In this document: in pieces, positions 41,964 to 51,117 of the stretch
How the letters are laid out: the number at the start of each line of letters is the position of its first letter
Position numbering within the stretch: the stretch's first letter is position 1
Source: Aggregatimonas sangjinii
Lineage (GTDB): Bacteria > Bacteroidota > Bacteroidia > Flavobacteriales > Flavobacteriaceae
Reading direction: 5' to 3'
Assembly (NCBI RefSeq): GCF_005943945.1
Contig: NZ_CP040710.1
Coordinates: 4,385,501 to 4,449,500 of the forward strand
DNA: 64,000 nucleotides
Made by a program: the position numbers and the translations under genes
The notes under the pieces: generated by a model
Seen by the model: only the letters and a program-made list of their open reading frames with translations
Databases searched by the model: none
Told to the model about the DNA's origin: nothing

Positions 41964-42102
41964 CTTCCATTTAATTTAAGTAATTTTACATTTAGTCCAA
42001 ACCAAGCTAAAAGGTTAGGCGATATGAACATTCACCTCCCTTTTGGGCCAGAGAAACTATTTTAAAAAGTTTCGGGCGGGGCATACAAAGGTAAAGAATA
42101 AG

Positions 42103-43149
42103 ATGGGCGAAAAAGGGAAAATAAAATTAGGGATATCAATTGGTGATCTAAACGGAATAGGCTGTGAAGTGGTCTTAAAAACCTTTGAGGATTCCCGTAT
42201 GCTCGATTTTTGTACCCCTATCATCTTCGCATCCAACAAAACCATCTCGGCGCAGAAAAATGCCTTGAATATCGATATCAATTACAACGGAATCCAAGAA
42301 TGTTCCAAAGCGCTCGATGGGAAAATAAATGTGCTCAATGTTTGGAAAGAAATTCCCGAACTAAAGTATGGCGAGGCTACCGAAGAGGCGGGAAAATTGG
42401 CCATTGCATCCCTCAAAGCAGCGGTCGAAGCATTAAAAACCGATGAAATCGATGTATTGGTCACGGCACCGATCAATAAGAATAACATACAGGCCGACGA
42501 TTTTAAATTTCCCGGGCATACCGATTTTCTAGCCCAAGAACTGGAAGGGGAAAGTTTAATGTTCATGGTCGCCGATGATTTGAGAATCGGTCTGCTTACG
42601 GATCATGTGGCTGTAAAAGACGCCCCGGCCGCCATAAACCCTATTTTAATCCGTACCAAAGTGCGTACCATTGAGAAATCGCTTACGATGGATTTTGGTG
42701 TCCGCCGTCCCAAAATTGCCCTCTTGGGCATCAATCCGCACAGTGGCGATAATGGCGTCATCGGTACTGAGGACGATGCCGTCCTAAAACCGGTCATCAA
42801 GGAAATGTCCAATGCAGGACACTTGGTTTTCGGGCCCTATTCGGCAGATAGCTTTTTCGGCTCGGACGGCTACAGGAATTTTGATGCGATTTTGGCCGCC
42901 TACCATGATCAGGGGCTCATCCCGTTTAAAACACTTTCCTTTGGGAAAGGCGTAAACTATACGGCGGGATTGCGAAAAGTGCGTACATCGCCGGACCACG
43001 GCACGGCTTATGAAATCGCTGGGCAAGGAAAGGCCGACCACAGCTCTTTTAAAGAAGCCGTCTTCACGGCAATCCAAATCTTCAAGAACCGCGAGGAATA
43101 CGCCCAGCTGACCGAAAACCCGCTGCAGAAGCAAAAGGTGAGGCGATGA
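42103..43149 (+). CDS. pdxA: 4-hydroxythreonine-4-phosphate dehydrogenase
   Basis: 348 aa from ATG 42103; the frame is open to a TTG at 42043 but KGKIKLGISIGDLNGIG is the normal start. The metal-binding histidines lie in FPGHTDFLAQE, TDHVAVKD and AAYHDQGLIPFK; the NPHSGDNG motif binds the phosphate/metal. It makes the precursor that PdxJ joins to deoxyxylulose phosphate in pyridoxal phosphate synthesis. First of the pdxA-lgt-DUF177-rpmF-fabH-accBC run. Confidence 0.95.
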   Translation: MGEKGKIKLGISIGDLNGIGCEVVLKTFEDSRMLDFCTPIIFASNKTISAQKNALNIDINYNGIQECSKALDGKINVLNVWKEIPELKYGEATEEAGKLAIASLKAAVEALKTDEIDVLVTAPINKNNIQADDFKFPGHTDFLAQELEGESLMFMVADDLRIGLLTDHVAVKDAPAAINPILIRTKVRTIEKSLTMDFGVRRPKIALLGINPHSGDNGVIGTEDDAVLKPVIKEMSNAGHLVFGPYSADSFFGSDGYRNFDAILAAYHDQGLIPFKTLSFGKGVNYTAGLRKVRTSPDHGTAYEIAGQGKADHSSFKEAVFTAIQIFKNREEYAQLTENPLQKQKVRR

Positions 43150-43216
43150 TTCTTGCATCCAAATTCTTGGTTTATCCATAATCTGTAACCGGAGTAGGCA
43201 TGGTAAATATTCGAAC

Positions 43217-44044
43217 ATGAAAAACGGAATAATCTATTGGGATGTAGATCCGGAAATTTTTTCAATTCTCGGTTTCCCGATTCGATATTATGGCCTTTCA
43301 TGGGCGCTTGGGATTGGTTTCGCTTACCTAATTATAAAGAAGATTTACCAAAAAGAGAAGATTCCTTTAAGCAATCTGGAGCAGCTATCCACCTATATTT
43401 TGATCGGGGCATTCTTGGGAGCAAGACTCGGGCACTGTTTTTTCTACGAACCAACCTATTATTTTCAGAACCCTCTTGAAATCATTTTACCGATTAAAAA
43501 GGTCGGGGAAGCGTTTGAGTTTATCGGTTTTCAAGGACTTGCAAGCCATGGTGGCCTAATAGGAATAGTAATCGCGATACTCATTTATGCACGAAAAACT
43601 CGAACGAATATGTTATGGATAATGGATAGGGTCGCCATTGGGTCTACGGTTACCGCAGCGCTAATCAGGATTGGAAATCTTATGAACTCGGAAATTTATG
43701 GGAAACCTACAAGTGGGAATTGGGGCTTTGTTTTTGAACGGGATGATCTGATTCCCAGGCACCCGACGCAACTCTATGAGGCATGTTCCTATCTTTTGAT
43801 ATTCGGACTATTGGTCCTGATTTATAAAAGAGCAACTAAGATGACATCGAACGGACTTATCCTAGGAGTGTTCTTGATGTTGTTTTTTACGGCAAGGTTT
43901 GTAATAGAAATTTATAAAGAAAATCAAGTGGGCTTTGAAGATTCAATGACGTTGAACATGGGACAAATTTTGAGTATCCCGTGCATAATTTTAGGCCTTG
44001 TACTGATTCTCCGTAGGAAAAGGCATCTGGTGCACCTGGGATAA
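43217..44044 (+). CDS. lgt: Prolipoprotein diacylglyceryl transferase
   Basis: 275 aa, about seven transmembrane helices. Lgt signature elements: IRYYGLSWALG, ARLGHCFFYEP, LASHGGLIG with His111, the RIGNLMNSEIYG motif with Arg151, Asn154 and Glu159, and RHPTQLYEA. It transfers diacylglycerol from phosphatidylglycerol to the lipobox cysteine of lipoproteins, several of which are encoded in this window. It lies between pdxA and DUF177, where many flavobacteria have no gene. Confidence 0.92.
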   Translation: MKNGIIYWDVDPEIFSILGFPIRYYGLSWALGIGFAYLIIKKIYQKEKIPLSNLEQLSTYILIGAFLGARLGHCFFYEPTYYFQNPLEIILPIKKVGEAFEFIGFQGLASHGGLIGIVIAILIYARKTRTNMLWIMDRVAIGSTVTAALIRIGNLMNSEIYGKPTSGNWGFVFERDDLIPRHPTQLYEACSYLLIFGLLVLIYKRATKMTSNGLILGVFLMLFFTARFVIEIYKENQVGFEDSMTLNMGQILSIPCIILGLVLILRRKRHLVHLG

Positions 44045-44247
44045 TAACAAATAGGGTTCAAACCTACCCTCCCAAAAGGGCGCTGCATAGATCGTATGCA
44101 AAAAACAGCTCCAGATCAGTTCCTTTGGAAGTCATTGAAGATGGGTCTCCGCGGTGAATTGATTTCAACTTAAAACTATAGTCTTGGTTTTTTTTTCTAT
44201 CAGCGAAACGGGCTTTTTTCCCTGCTCTTTTTTCTTTTAGCTAAGAA

Positions 44248-44297
44248 TTGTTCATTATCAAAATAATAGTATCTTTGCAGCCCGTCATTCAGACGGG
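44248..44297 (+). promoter_or_regulatory. Consensus promoter and 5'-end hairpin of the DUF177-rpmF unit
   Basis: TTG (44248-44250), a 19-base spacer and TATCTTTG (44270-44277) match the Bacteroidota promoter exactly. Transcription should begin near 44282, which is inside CCCGTC-ATTCA-GACGGG (44281-44297), so the mRNA would start with a stable hairpin that may protect it from decay. The DUF177 ATG is at 44326. Confidence 0.85.
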
Positions 44298-44325
44298 TAT
44301 TTCGATTGAATTAGTGTAGAAAAGG

Positions 44326-44856
44326 ATGGAACATAAGGAATACAACATTCCTTTTTCAGGATTGAAGCAAGGAAAGCACCAGTTTGAGTATCAGATCGAG
44401 AATACGTTCTTTGAGTCTTTTGGGTATGAAGAGTTTAATGCAGCGGCTATTTCAGTAGACGTCGGGTTGAACATCGCCAGCACCATGTTAGAACTCGATT
44501 TTGATGCAAATGGTACCGTAAACGTACTTTGCGACGTTACCGGTGAACCTTTTGACCAACCCGTTGCATCGAATCTGCAATTGGTAGTCAAGTTCGGGGA
44601 AGCGTACAACGATGAAGATGATGAAATTTTAATCATACCACATGGGGAGCATAAAATCAATATAGCACAATACGTCTATGAAATGCTCGTATTGGCGGTC
44701 CCACAAAAGCGTACGCATCCGGGAATCGCCGATGGAACATTAAAATCGGAAGCTTTAGATAGATTAGATGCCCTAAGACCAAAGGAAATAAAGGAAAATA
44801 AAGACGATAACGATCCCCGATGGGATGCTTTAAAAAAGTTAATAACGGATAAATAA
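44326..44856 (+). CDS. DUF177 (YceD-like) protein
   Basis: 176 aa. DUF177 pattern: a first strand with FSGLKQGKHQFEYQI, then LELDFDANGTVNVLCDVTGEPFDQPV, and an acidic C-terminal section. The gene is next to rpmF in most bacteria; in plants and E. coli the protein is needed for 23S rRNA accumulation. It starts under the consensus promoter and is followed 7 bases later by rpmF. Confidence 0.9.
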   Translation: MEHKEYNIPFSGLKQGKHQFEYQIENTFFESFGYEEFNAAAISVDVGLNIASTMLELDFDANGTVNVLCDVTGEPFDQPVASNLQLVVKFGEAYNDEDDEILIIPHGEHKINIAQYVYEMLVLAVPQKRTHPGIADGTLKSEALDRLDALRPKEIKENKDDNDPRWDALKKLITDK

Positions 44857-44863
44857 GTAAGTA

Positions 44864-45058
44864 ATGGCACATCCTAAGAGAAAAATATCGAGAACCAGAA
44901 GGGATAAGAGAAGAACACATTATAAGGCGGTAGCACCTACTTTGGCCACTGACCCTACAACTGGTGAAATGCATTTGTTCCATAGAGCACATTGGCACGA
45001 AGGAAAACTATATTATAAAGGGCAGGTCTTGATCGATAAGACCGAGGCAGAAGCTTAA
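44864..45058 (+). CDS. rpmF: Ribosomal protein L32
   Basis: 64 aa. [20 protein letters not shown] is the L32 start. The zinc ribbon cysteines of the C+ form are replaced ([20 protein letters not shown]), which is the usual cysteine-free variant in Flavobacteriia. It belongs to the 50S subunit. A terminator follows 24 bases later. Confidence 0.95.
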   Translation: MAHPKRKISRTRRDKRRTHYKAVAPTLATDPTTGEMHLFHRAHWHEGKLYYKGQVLIDKTEAEA

Positions 45059-45082
45059 GAACCCTTTCATCCGATAAAATTG

Positions 45083-45112
45083 AACTCCCTCCATTTGGAA
45101 GGGAGTTTTTTT
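45083..45112 (+). terminator. Terminator after rpmF
   Basis: AACTCCCT (45083-45090) pairs with AGGGAGTT (45100-45107) with a 9-base loop and a run of T. It separates DUF177-rpmF from fabH. Confidence 0.85.
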
Positions 45113-45264
45113 GTGCCTTTTGATCTTTAGAAATCCTTTTTGTCTAGAACCATAAATCCTTGTGTAAAAGAAAACGTTTTTCGGTAAAAAGTCCTGAGAA
45201 TTGACTAATTTTCAACAATTTTGTGCCATTTTTGCATGTTTTTGATGAAAAAGCAACTTACAGC

Positions 45265-46260
45265 ATGGGTAAACTAACAGCAGCCATCACCGCCGTAGGC
45301 GGATATGTTCCGAAATTTGTGATGACCAACAGCATGTTGGAAGAAATGGTAGAAACGAACGACGAATGGATCACCACCCGAACCGGAATCAAGGAAAGAC
45401 GTCTGCTTAAGGCTGACGAAGGGGAAGGTTCTTCTTATTTGGCTATCAAAGCTGCCGTAGACCTATTGCATAAAACGGATCTAGACCCTGCTGAAATCGA
45501 CCTTGTCATTGTCGCCACGGCCACCCCTGATAGTATGGTCGCTTCAACGGCGGCTTTCGTTGCCACCGAAATCGGAGCCAAAAATGCGTTCGCCTATGAC
45601 CTATTGGCGGCATGCTCCAGTTTCTTGTACGGGATGTCTACGGCCGCTAGCTATATTGAATCGGGCAGGTATAAAAAAGTACTTTTGATAGGGGCCGATA
45701 AAATGTCCTCTATTTTGGACTATACTGATCGCACTACCTGTATCATCTTCGGGGATGGTGCGGGAGCGGTTTTATTCGAACCCAATACCGAAGGCCTTGG
45801 CTTACAGGACGAATACCTTAGATCGGACGGCTCCGGTCGCAAATTCCTGGGTATGCCGGCTGGGGGCTCCATTTTACCAGCTTCGATGGAAACCGTAAAA
45901 GCACGCCAACATTACATTTTTCAAGACGGGAAATCGGTATTTAAATTTGCTGTTTCGAATATGGCCGATGTAGCGGAGCGTATAATGCAGCGAAACGATT
46001 TGGATCATACCGATGTTTCCTGGTTGGTACCACATCAGGCCAACAAACGTATCATAGATGCTACGGCCAAACGAATGGGCATCTCCGGAGATAAGGTGTT
46101 GATGAACATTCAGCGCTATGGGAACACCACATCGGCAACCCTGCCGTTGCTATTGCACGATTACGAAAACCAGCTCAAGAAAGGGGATAATCTTGTCTTT
46201 GCCGCTTTTGGTGGCGGATTTACATGGGGATCGATTTACCTAAAATGGGCATATAACTAA
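45265..46260 (+). CDS. fabH: 3-oxoacyl-[acyl-carrier-protein] synthase III
   Basis: 331 aa from ATG 45265; the frame opens at a GTG 42 bases upstream, which lies in promoter-like sequence. The Cys117 nucleophile in [11 protein letters not shown], His257 in [10 protein letters not shown] and Asn287 in GNTTSATLP form the KAS III triad. It condenses acetyl-CoA (or a branched primer) with malonyl-ACP to start fatty-acid synthesis. It is followed by accB and accC. Confidence 0.95.
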   Translation: MGKLTAAITAVGGYVPKFVMTNSMLEEMVETNDEWITTRTGIKERRLLKADEGEGSSYLAIKAAVDLLHKTDLDPAEIDLVIVATATPDSMVASTAAFVATEIGAKNAFAYDLLAACSSFLYGMSTAASYIESGRYKKVLLIGADKMSSILDYTDRTTCIIFGDGAGAVLFEPNTEGLGLQDEYLRSDGSGRKFLGMPAGGSILPASMETVKARQHYIFQDGKSVFKFAVSNMADVAERIMQRNDLDHTDVSWLVPHQANKRIIDATAKRMGISGDKVLMNIQRYGNTTSATLPLLLHDYENQLKKGDNLVFAAFGGGFTWGSIYLKWAYN

Positions 46261-46283
46261 CATATCTTTCTAAAAACGTTTAC

Positions 46284-46769
46284 ATGGATATCAAAGAAAT
46301 TCAAAACCTGATCAAGTTCGTGGCCAAATCCGGGGCTACAGAGGTAAAATTGGAAATGGATGATGTAAAAATCACCATTAGAACAGGTGCACTGAACACG
46401 GGTCAAGAAACGACCATCGTTCAACAAATTCCGATGGCGCAAGCACCGGCACCAGCGGCCGCACCACAAACCGATGCCCCTGCCCAGCAAGCGCCCAAAA
46501 GCGATGATGGTGCAGCGGATGACGCCAAGTACATTACCATCAAATCACCCATTATCGGGACCTTTTATAGGAAGCCTTCGCCAGACAAACCTTCTTTCGT
46601 AGAGGTAGGCCATACCATTTCCAAAGGGGATGTGCTGTGTGTTATCGAGGCTATGAAATTGTTCAACGATATCGAATCGGAGGTTTCTGGTAAGATCGTC
46701 AAGATATTGGTCGATGATTCTTCTCCGGTAGAATTCGACCAACCACTCTTTTTGGTAGATCCATCTTAA
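46284..46769 (+). CDS. accB: Biotin carboxyl carrier protein of acetyl-CoA carboxylase
   Basis: 161 aa. The N-terminal domain, an Ala/Pro-rich linker (residues 45-75) and the C-terminal biotinyl domain. The biotin-accepting Lys125 is in [13 protein letters not shown]. It carries CO2 on biotin between AccC and AccAD. It lies 23 bases after fabH. Confidence 0.95.
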   Translation: MDIKEIQNLIKFVAKSGATEVKLEMDDVKITIRTGALNTGQETTIVQQIPMAQAPAPAAAPQTDAPAQQAPKSDDGAADDAKYITIKSPIIGTFYRKPSPDKPSFVEVGHTISKGDVLCVIEAMKLFNDIESEVSGKIVKILVDDSSPVEFDQPLFLVDPS

Positions 46770-46876
46770 TAATAAACCTAAGGTTTCAAGGCCCGGGCAT
46801 CAATTTAGTTTGTGGAACGGGAACCTGCCGCTGCGCCGGCTGACTTGGAATTTGACGTTTGGAATTCAAAAGAATT

Positions 46877-48226
46877 ATGTTCAAAAAAATACTGATTGCG
46901 AATAGGGGAGAGATAGCACTTCGTGTTATACGTACTTGCAAAGAGATGGGCATTAAAACCGTGGCGGTCTATTCAAAGGCCGACGAGGAAAGCCTTCACG
47001 TACGATTTGCCGATGAGGCCGTATGTATCGGACCAGCTGCCAGCAGCGAATCGTACTTGAAGATTCCCAACATTATAGCCGCTGCCGAAATTACCAATGC
47101 CGATGCAATACATCCCGGATATGGCTTTCTTTCGGAAAACTCCAAATTCTCGAAAATATGTGCCGAGCACGATATTAAATTTATCGGAGCCTCTGGGGAA
47201 CATATCGATAAAATGGGAGACAAGGCAACCGCAAAAGCTACGATGAAAGCAGCAGGGGTACCTTGTGTACCAGGCTCTGAGGGCTTGCTCAAAGATGTAG
47301 CCGATGCGAAGAAAACCGCCAAAAAAATGGGCTATCCCGTTATGATAAAGGCTACCGCTGGAGGTGGTGGTAAAGGAATGCGCGCCGTTTGGAAGGAAGA
47401 ACAAATGGAGGACCTTTACAACAGTGCCGTACAGGAAGCCTCGGCGGCCTTTGGAAATGGCGCAATGTATATGGAAAAGTTGATCGAGGAACCACGCCAT
47501 ATCGAAATTCAGATTGTAGGCGACCAGTATGGCAAAGCCTGCCATCTATCCGAAAGAGACTGTTCCGTGCAGCGAAGGCACCAAAAATTGACCGAAGAAA
47601 CGCCTTCGCCCTTTATGACCGATAAACTTCGGAACGATATGGGCAAAGCGGCCGTCAAGGCAGCAGAGTATATCAAATATGAGGGCGCAGGAACCGTAGA
47701 ATTTTTGGTAGACAAGCATCGGAATTTCTACTTTATGGAAATGAACACCAGAATTCAGGTAGAACATCCGATCACCGAACAGGTCATCGATTACGATTTG
47801 ATCCGTGAGCAGATCCTAGTGGCCGGGGGCGTCCCGATTTCTGGAAAAAATTACATACCAAAACTACATTCCATAGAATGTCGTATCAACGCTGAAGATC
47901 CCTATAATAATTTTAGGCCCTCCCCCGGTAAAATCACTACGCTACATATACCGGGCGGGCATGGTATTCGTATGGACACCCATGTCTATAGCGGCTATTC
48001 AATACCGCCGAACTACGACTCCATGATCGCCAAATTGATTACCACTGCCCAGACCAGGGAGGAGGCTATCAATAAAATGAGACGTGCGTTGGATGAATTT
48101 GTAATCGAGGGAATAAAAACCACCATTCCGTTTCATAGACAATTAATGGATCACCCCGACTATCTGGCCGGGAATTACACCACCAAGTTTATGGAAGACT
48201 TCGAGATGGAACCCCTGGATGAATAA
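46877..48226 (+). CDS. accC: Biotin carboxylase
   Basis: 449 aa from ATG 46877; the frame upstream starts with [22 protein letters not shown] is the standard AccC start. The ATP-grasp domain includes the glycine loop [11 protein letters not shown], the [14 protein letters not shown] segment and the [14 protein letters not shown] metal/bicarbonate motif. It carboxylates the biotin of AccB. A strong terminator follows. Confidence 0.95.
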   Translation: MFKKILIANRGEIALRVIRTCKEMGIKTVAVYSKADEESLHVRFADEAVCIGPAASSESYLKIPNIIAAAEITNADAIHPGYGFLSENSKFSKICAEHDIKFIGASGEHIDKMGDKATAKATMKAAGVPCVPGSEGLLKDVADAKKTAKKMGYPVMIKATAGGGGKGMRAVWKEEQMEDLYNSAVQEASAAFGNGAMYMEKLIEEPRHIEIQIVGDQYGKACHLSERDCSVQRRHQKLTEETPSPFMTDKLRNDMGKAAVKAAEYIKYEGAGTVEFLVDKHRNFYFMEMNTRIQVEHPITEQVIDYDLIREQILVAGGVPISGKNYIPKLHSIECRINAEDPYNNFRPSPGKITTLHIPGGHGIRMDTHVYSGYSIPPNYDSMIAKLITTAQTREEAINKMRRALDEFVIEGIKTTIPFHRQLMDHPDYLAGNYTTKFMEDFEMEPLDE

Positions 48227-48234
48227 GCATTAGT

Positions 48235-48260
48235 AGCCCCGCCATCGTGCGGGGCTTTTT
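48235..48260 (+). terminator. Terminator after accC
   Basis: AGCCCCGC (48235-48242) pairs with GCGGGGCT (48249-48256), perfect 8-bp stem, 6-base loop, then TTTT. It lies 9 bases after the accC stop. Confidence 0.92.
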
Positions 48261-48420
48261 GATACCCCTCCCCTTTTTCAGGGAGGCATTTTCACGGTTT
48301 ACAAGTTCCGTTCTTCTAAAAATTCACCCCATTTTTGCAGTCAATAGTGGTTTTGGTACGATAGCTGTACAATTTTCGGCAAATAAAATAGTTAACAAAA
48401 CAACTCATTAAACGAAATAG

Positions 48421-49107
48421 ATGTTTCGAAAAACCATTGTCTACAGTTCGTTATTCGTAATGCTCCTTTGCAGCACCAGCTGTTTCGAGATTTTGGAGGA
48501 AATCAACTTGAACGCCGATGGCAGCGGAAGTATGCTCGTCACCCTGAATATGAGCAAAAGCAAGACCAAAGTGGCCTCTATCATGTTGCTGGATAGCATT
48601 AATGGTTATAAGATTCCGACCGAGGACGATATGAACGAGGCGATGAAAGATGTGGTGTCGCATTTAGAAAAAACGGATGGTATCAGCAATATCAAGAAAA
48701 CAAAAGACATGGATAACTATGTTTTTACCATCGCCTGCGACTTTAAGAAAGTAGAGCACATCAATGCTATTTTTAAAGACCTGATTGAAAAGCAGAATAG
48801 GAATGGTGGCACCAGTTTTACTACCGAGAACTTCACCTTTAACGGAAACACTGGAACATTTCTACGCAATTTCAAGTACGATTCAAGTATCAAGAAGTCT
48901 TTCGCGCGCTTGAACGACGAGGATAAAAAAATATTCGATGATGCCAGTTATACCTGTATTTATCGCTTCAAAGACGCCGTAAAAAGTGTATCCAACGAAA
49001 ACGCGAAGATCGCACCGAACAAAAAGGCCGTGATGTTGCGTGTTGATGCAATGTCCTTTATCACTGGAGCAAAAAATGTCCAAAATAAAATTCAACTGAC
49101 CCGATAA
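48421..49107 (+). CDS. Lipoprotein of unknown function
   Basis: 228 aa. Lipobox LCSTSC at about residue 21. The mature chain begins EILEEINLNADGSGSMLVTLNMSKS in two pieces, a beta hairpin seen in other Bacteroidota lipoproteins beside DUF4836 genes. The rest is mixed alpha/beta without recognised family. It is 14 bases upstream of the DUF4836 gene and co-directional, so the two probably share an operon and location. Confidence 0.8.
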   Translation: MFRKTIVYSSLFVMLLCSTSCFEILEEINLNADGSGSMLVTLNMSKSKTKVASIMLLDSINGYKIPTEDDMNEAMKDVVSHLEKTDGISNIKKTKDMDNYVFTIACDFKKVEHINAIFKDLIEKQNRNGGTSFTTENFTFNGNTGTFLRNFKYDSSIKKSFARLNDEDKKIFDDASYTCIYRFKDAVKSVSNENAKIAPNKKAVMLRVDAMSFITGAKNVQNKIQLTR

Positions 49108-49121
49108 AACCAAAATCAAAA

Positions 49122-51104
49122 ATGAAAAAAGTAATTCTATCCATAAGTATATATTGCTTCACCCTAGGGCTTTCCGCACAGGACCTAAGCACCAAAATAC
49201 CTTCCGATGCCGCCGCTGTGGTAACGATAAAAGGGGAACGGCTTACACAGCTGGTTTCCGTAAACGATTTTTCGAATTCCAAGTTGGGCCAGATGCTCGG
49301 TAAGGAGTTGAGTCAAAAAACCGATGGAAAAATAACGGCTATCGCCGATGCCGGTTTCGATTTGGAAAAGAATTTCTATTATTTCCTAGACGTAAAAGAA
49401 GGCGTGTTTACGAACTGCTTTCTGATTCCTTTAAAAGATTCAAAAGGCTTTGAAAGCCTTTTGAGCGAAAGGGAAAAAGAAAAAATCGTTAATGAGAACG
49501 GACTTTCGTACATGCAAGAAGAGTATGACAATATGGTTACTTTATGGAACAATAATACCATGGTCGTGATATTCGCTGCGGACCAATCAGATTCTAACGA
49601 TTACTACGATGATTACGGTTACTACGATGATTTGCAAATAGAGTCTGCCGTAACCGAAGAGATGATCGAAGGAGCTGTAGAAGAGGAGACCGAAGAGGAA
49701 TCGAATTACGGGATAACCATCGAGGAAGTTGAAATAGAAGAAGGACCTGCCGATGCTAAAGACGCGGTGGAAGAGGCCGAAGAAGTCGTTGAGGAAATCG
49801 TAATCGAGTCAACCGAGTCTTACAACGATTATTACAACAGCGAAGAGTACCAGAGATCGCAAGCCGAACAAGAGGCCAAGCGGAAAGCGCGCGAAGCACA
49901 ACGGGAAGCAAAAAGAAAAGAATTAGCCCTTGCCACCTTGCAAAAGGCAAAGACCGTAATGGCCGGAAACTACCCCCAAGGCAGTATCATGAAAAACGAG
50001 AGCTATCTTAACAGCGTTGGCAATGGTAAGGAAGAGGCTAGCGCCTGGGTAGCCGATTTTGGCGGAATCTACAAAGACGCCGCCTATGGTAGCTATCTAT
50101 TCGGTGCAGCAAACCCCTATAGTTTTATGGATATCGATAAGCTCTACGGAGGCATGTCCATTGCGGCAAAACTCGATTTTGAAGAAGACCACGCTGCCAT
50201 TAAGACGGTCTACACGATGAACGATGAAATGGTCGACCTCTACAAACAAATGTACGATGGTAAGCTCAACTCCAAGTTTACCGATTTTATAAACGAAGAC
50301 CGTATGTTGGGCTATTGGTCGGTAAATATGAGCGTTGAGGGCATGTTGAACGCTTATCCGGATTTAATGGATTCGATGTTTTCAGGAAAAGAATCGAATA
50401 CGTATGGTGATGCGGTTAGTTTGGGGACGTATTTGTTCCGAATTCTTATCGATGAGGAAGCTGCCGCTGAAATCATACGGGGTGATATGCTTTTAGTATT
50501 GAACGACCTTTCTGAGCGTACCGTTACCTATATCGACTATGAATACGATGAAGCCTACAATACTGTCGAGGTCGAAAAGACCAAAACCGAGACCGTACCT
50601 GATTTTATGTTCATGTTCTCGTCCGAACAAAAAGGACTCTTCGATAGATTGGTGCGAATAGGTGTAAGAGAAGGAGAACTGGAAGCGATAAACGGTATGT
50701 ATAAGATTGCAACAATGGGCAGTTCTTCCCCATTCGATATCTATGTGATGTTCAAAGACGGTATATGTTTCATGGGAAGTTCAAAAAGGGATATGATGGC
50801 CATCAATACAGGCTCCTTTGCCTCCAAACTTTCTGGAGATCATAAAAAGAACATGAAGAAGAACGTAAGCAGTATGTATGTGAACGGTAAAAAAATCATC
50901 GCTCAGATTCCTGTAGACTCTTATCCTTCGGAATTAAGGGATCGAATCGGATTTCTAACCCAAAACACGGAAGATGTACAATTCCGCTTTGAAAAAATCA
51001 AAGGCAATACCATGAAGGGTGAAATGATTTGGAACACCGCCACATCTGGGCACGAGAATAGTTTTGACTACTTTCTTAATATGATCGAAGCCTTTATCGA
51101 CTAG
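49122..51104 (+). CDS. DUF4836 exported protein
   Basis: 660 aa. Signal peptide cleaved after SAQ (about residue 20). DUF4836 opening: DLSTKIPSDAAAVVTIKGE. Unusual middle, residues about 155-275: a Tyr/Asp-rich stretch (DYYDDYGYYDD) and a very acidic stretch, then a basic Ala/Lys/Glu coiled coil (QAEQEAKRKAREAQREAKR). The C-terminal half resumes the domain. Members are Bacteroidota-specific periplasmic proteins of unknown role. Confidence 0.85.
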   Translation: MKKVILSISIYCFTLGLSAQDLSTKIPSDAAAVVTIKGERLTQLVSVNDFSNSKLGQMLGKELSQKTDGKITAIADAGFDLEKNFYYFLDVKEGVFTNCFLIPLKDSKGFESLLSEREKEKIVNENGLSYMQEEYDNMVTLWNNNTMVVIFAADQSDSNDYYDDYGYYDDLQIESAVTEEMIEGAVEEETEEESNYGITIEEVEIEEGPADAKDAVEEAEEVVEEIVIESTESYNDYYNSEEYQRSQAEQEAKRKAREAQREAKRKELALATLQKAKTVMAGNYPQGSIMKNESYLNSVGNGKEEASAWVADFGGIYKDAAYGSYLFGAANPYSFMDIDKLYGGMSIAAKLDFEEDHAAIKTVYTMNDEMVDLYKQMYDGKLNSKFTDFINEDRMLGYWSVNMSVEGMLNAYPDLMDSMFSGKESNTYGDAVSLGTYLFRILIDEEAAAEIIRGDMLLVLNDLSERTVTYIDYEYDEAYNTVEVEKTKTETVPDFMFMFSSEQKGLFDRLVRIGVREGELEAINGMYKIATMGSSSPFDIYVMFKDGICFMGSSKRDMMAINTGSFASKLSGDHKKNMKKNVSSMYVNGKKIIAQIPVDSYPSELRDRIGFLTQNTEDVQFRFEKIKGNTMKGEMIWNTATSGHENSFDYFLNMIEAFID

Positions 51105-51117
51105 TTTTAGAAATGCG

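Noticed and set aside
46973-47545. Minus-strand ORF of 190 codons
   Set aside because: Antisense shadow of accC.
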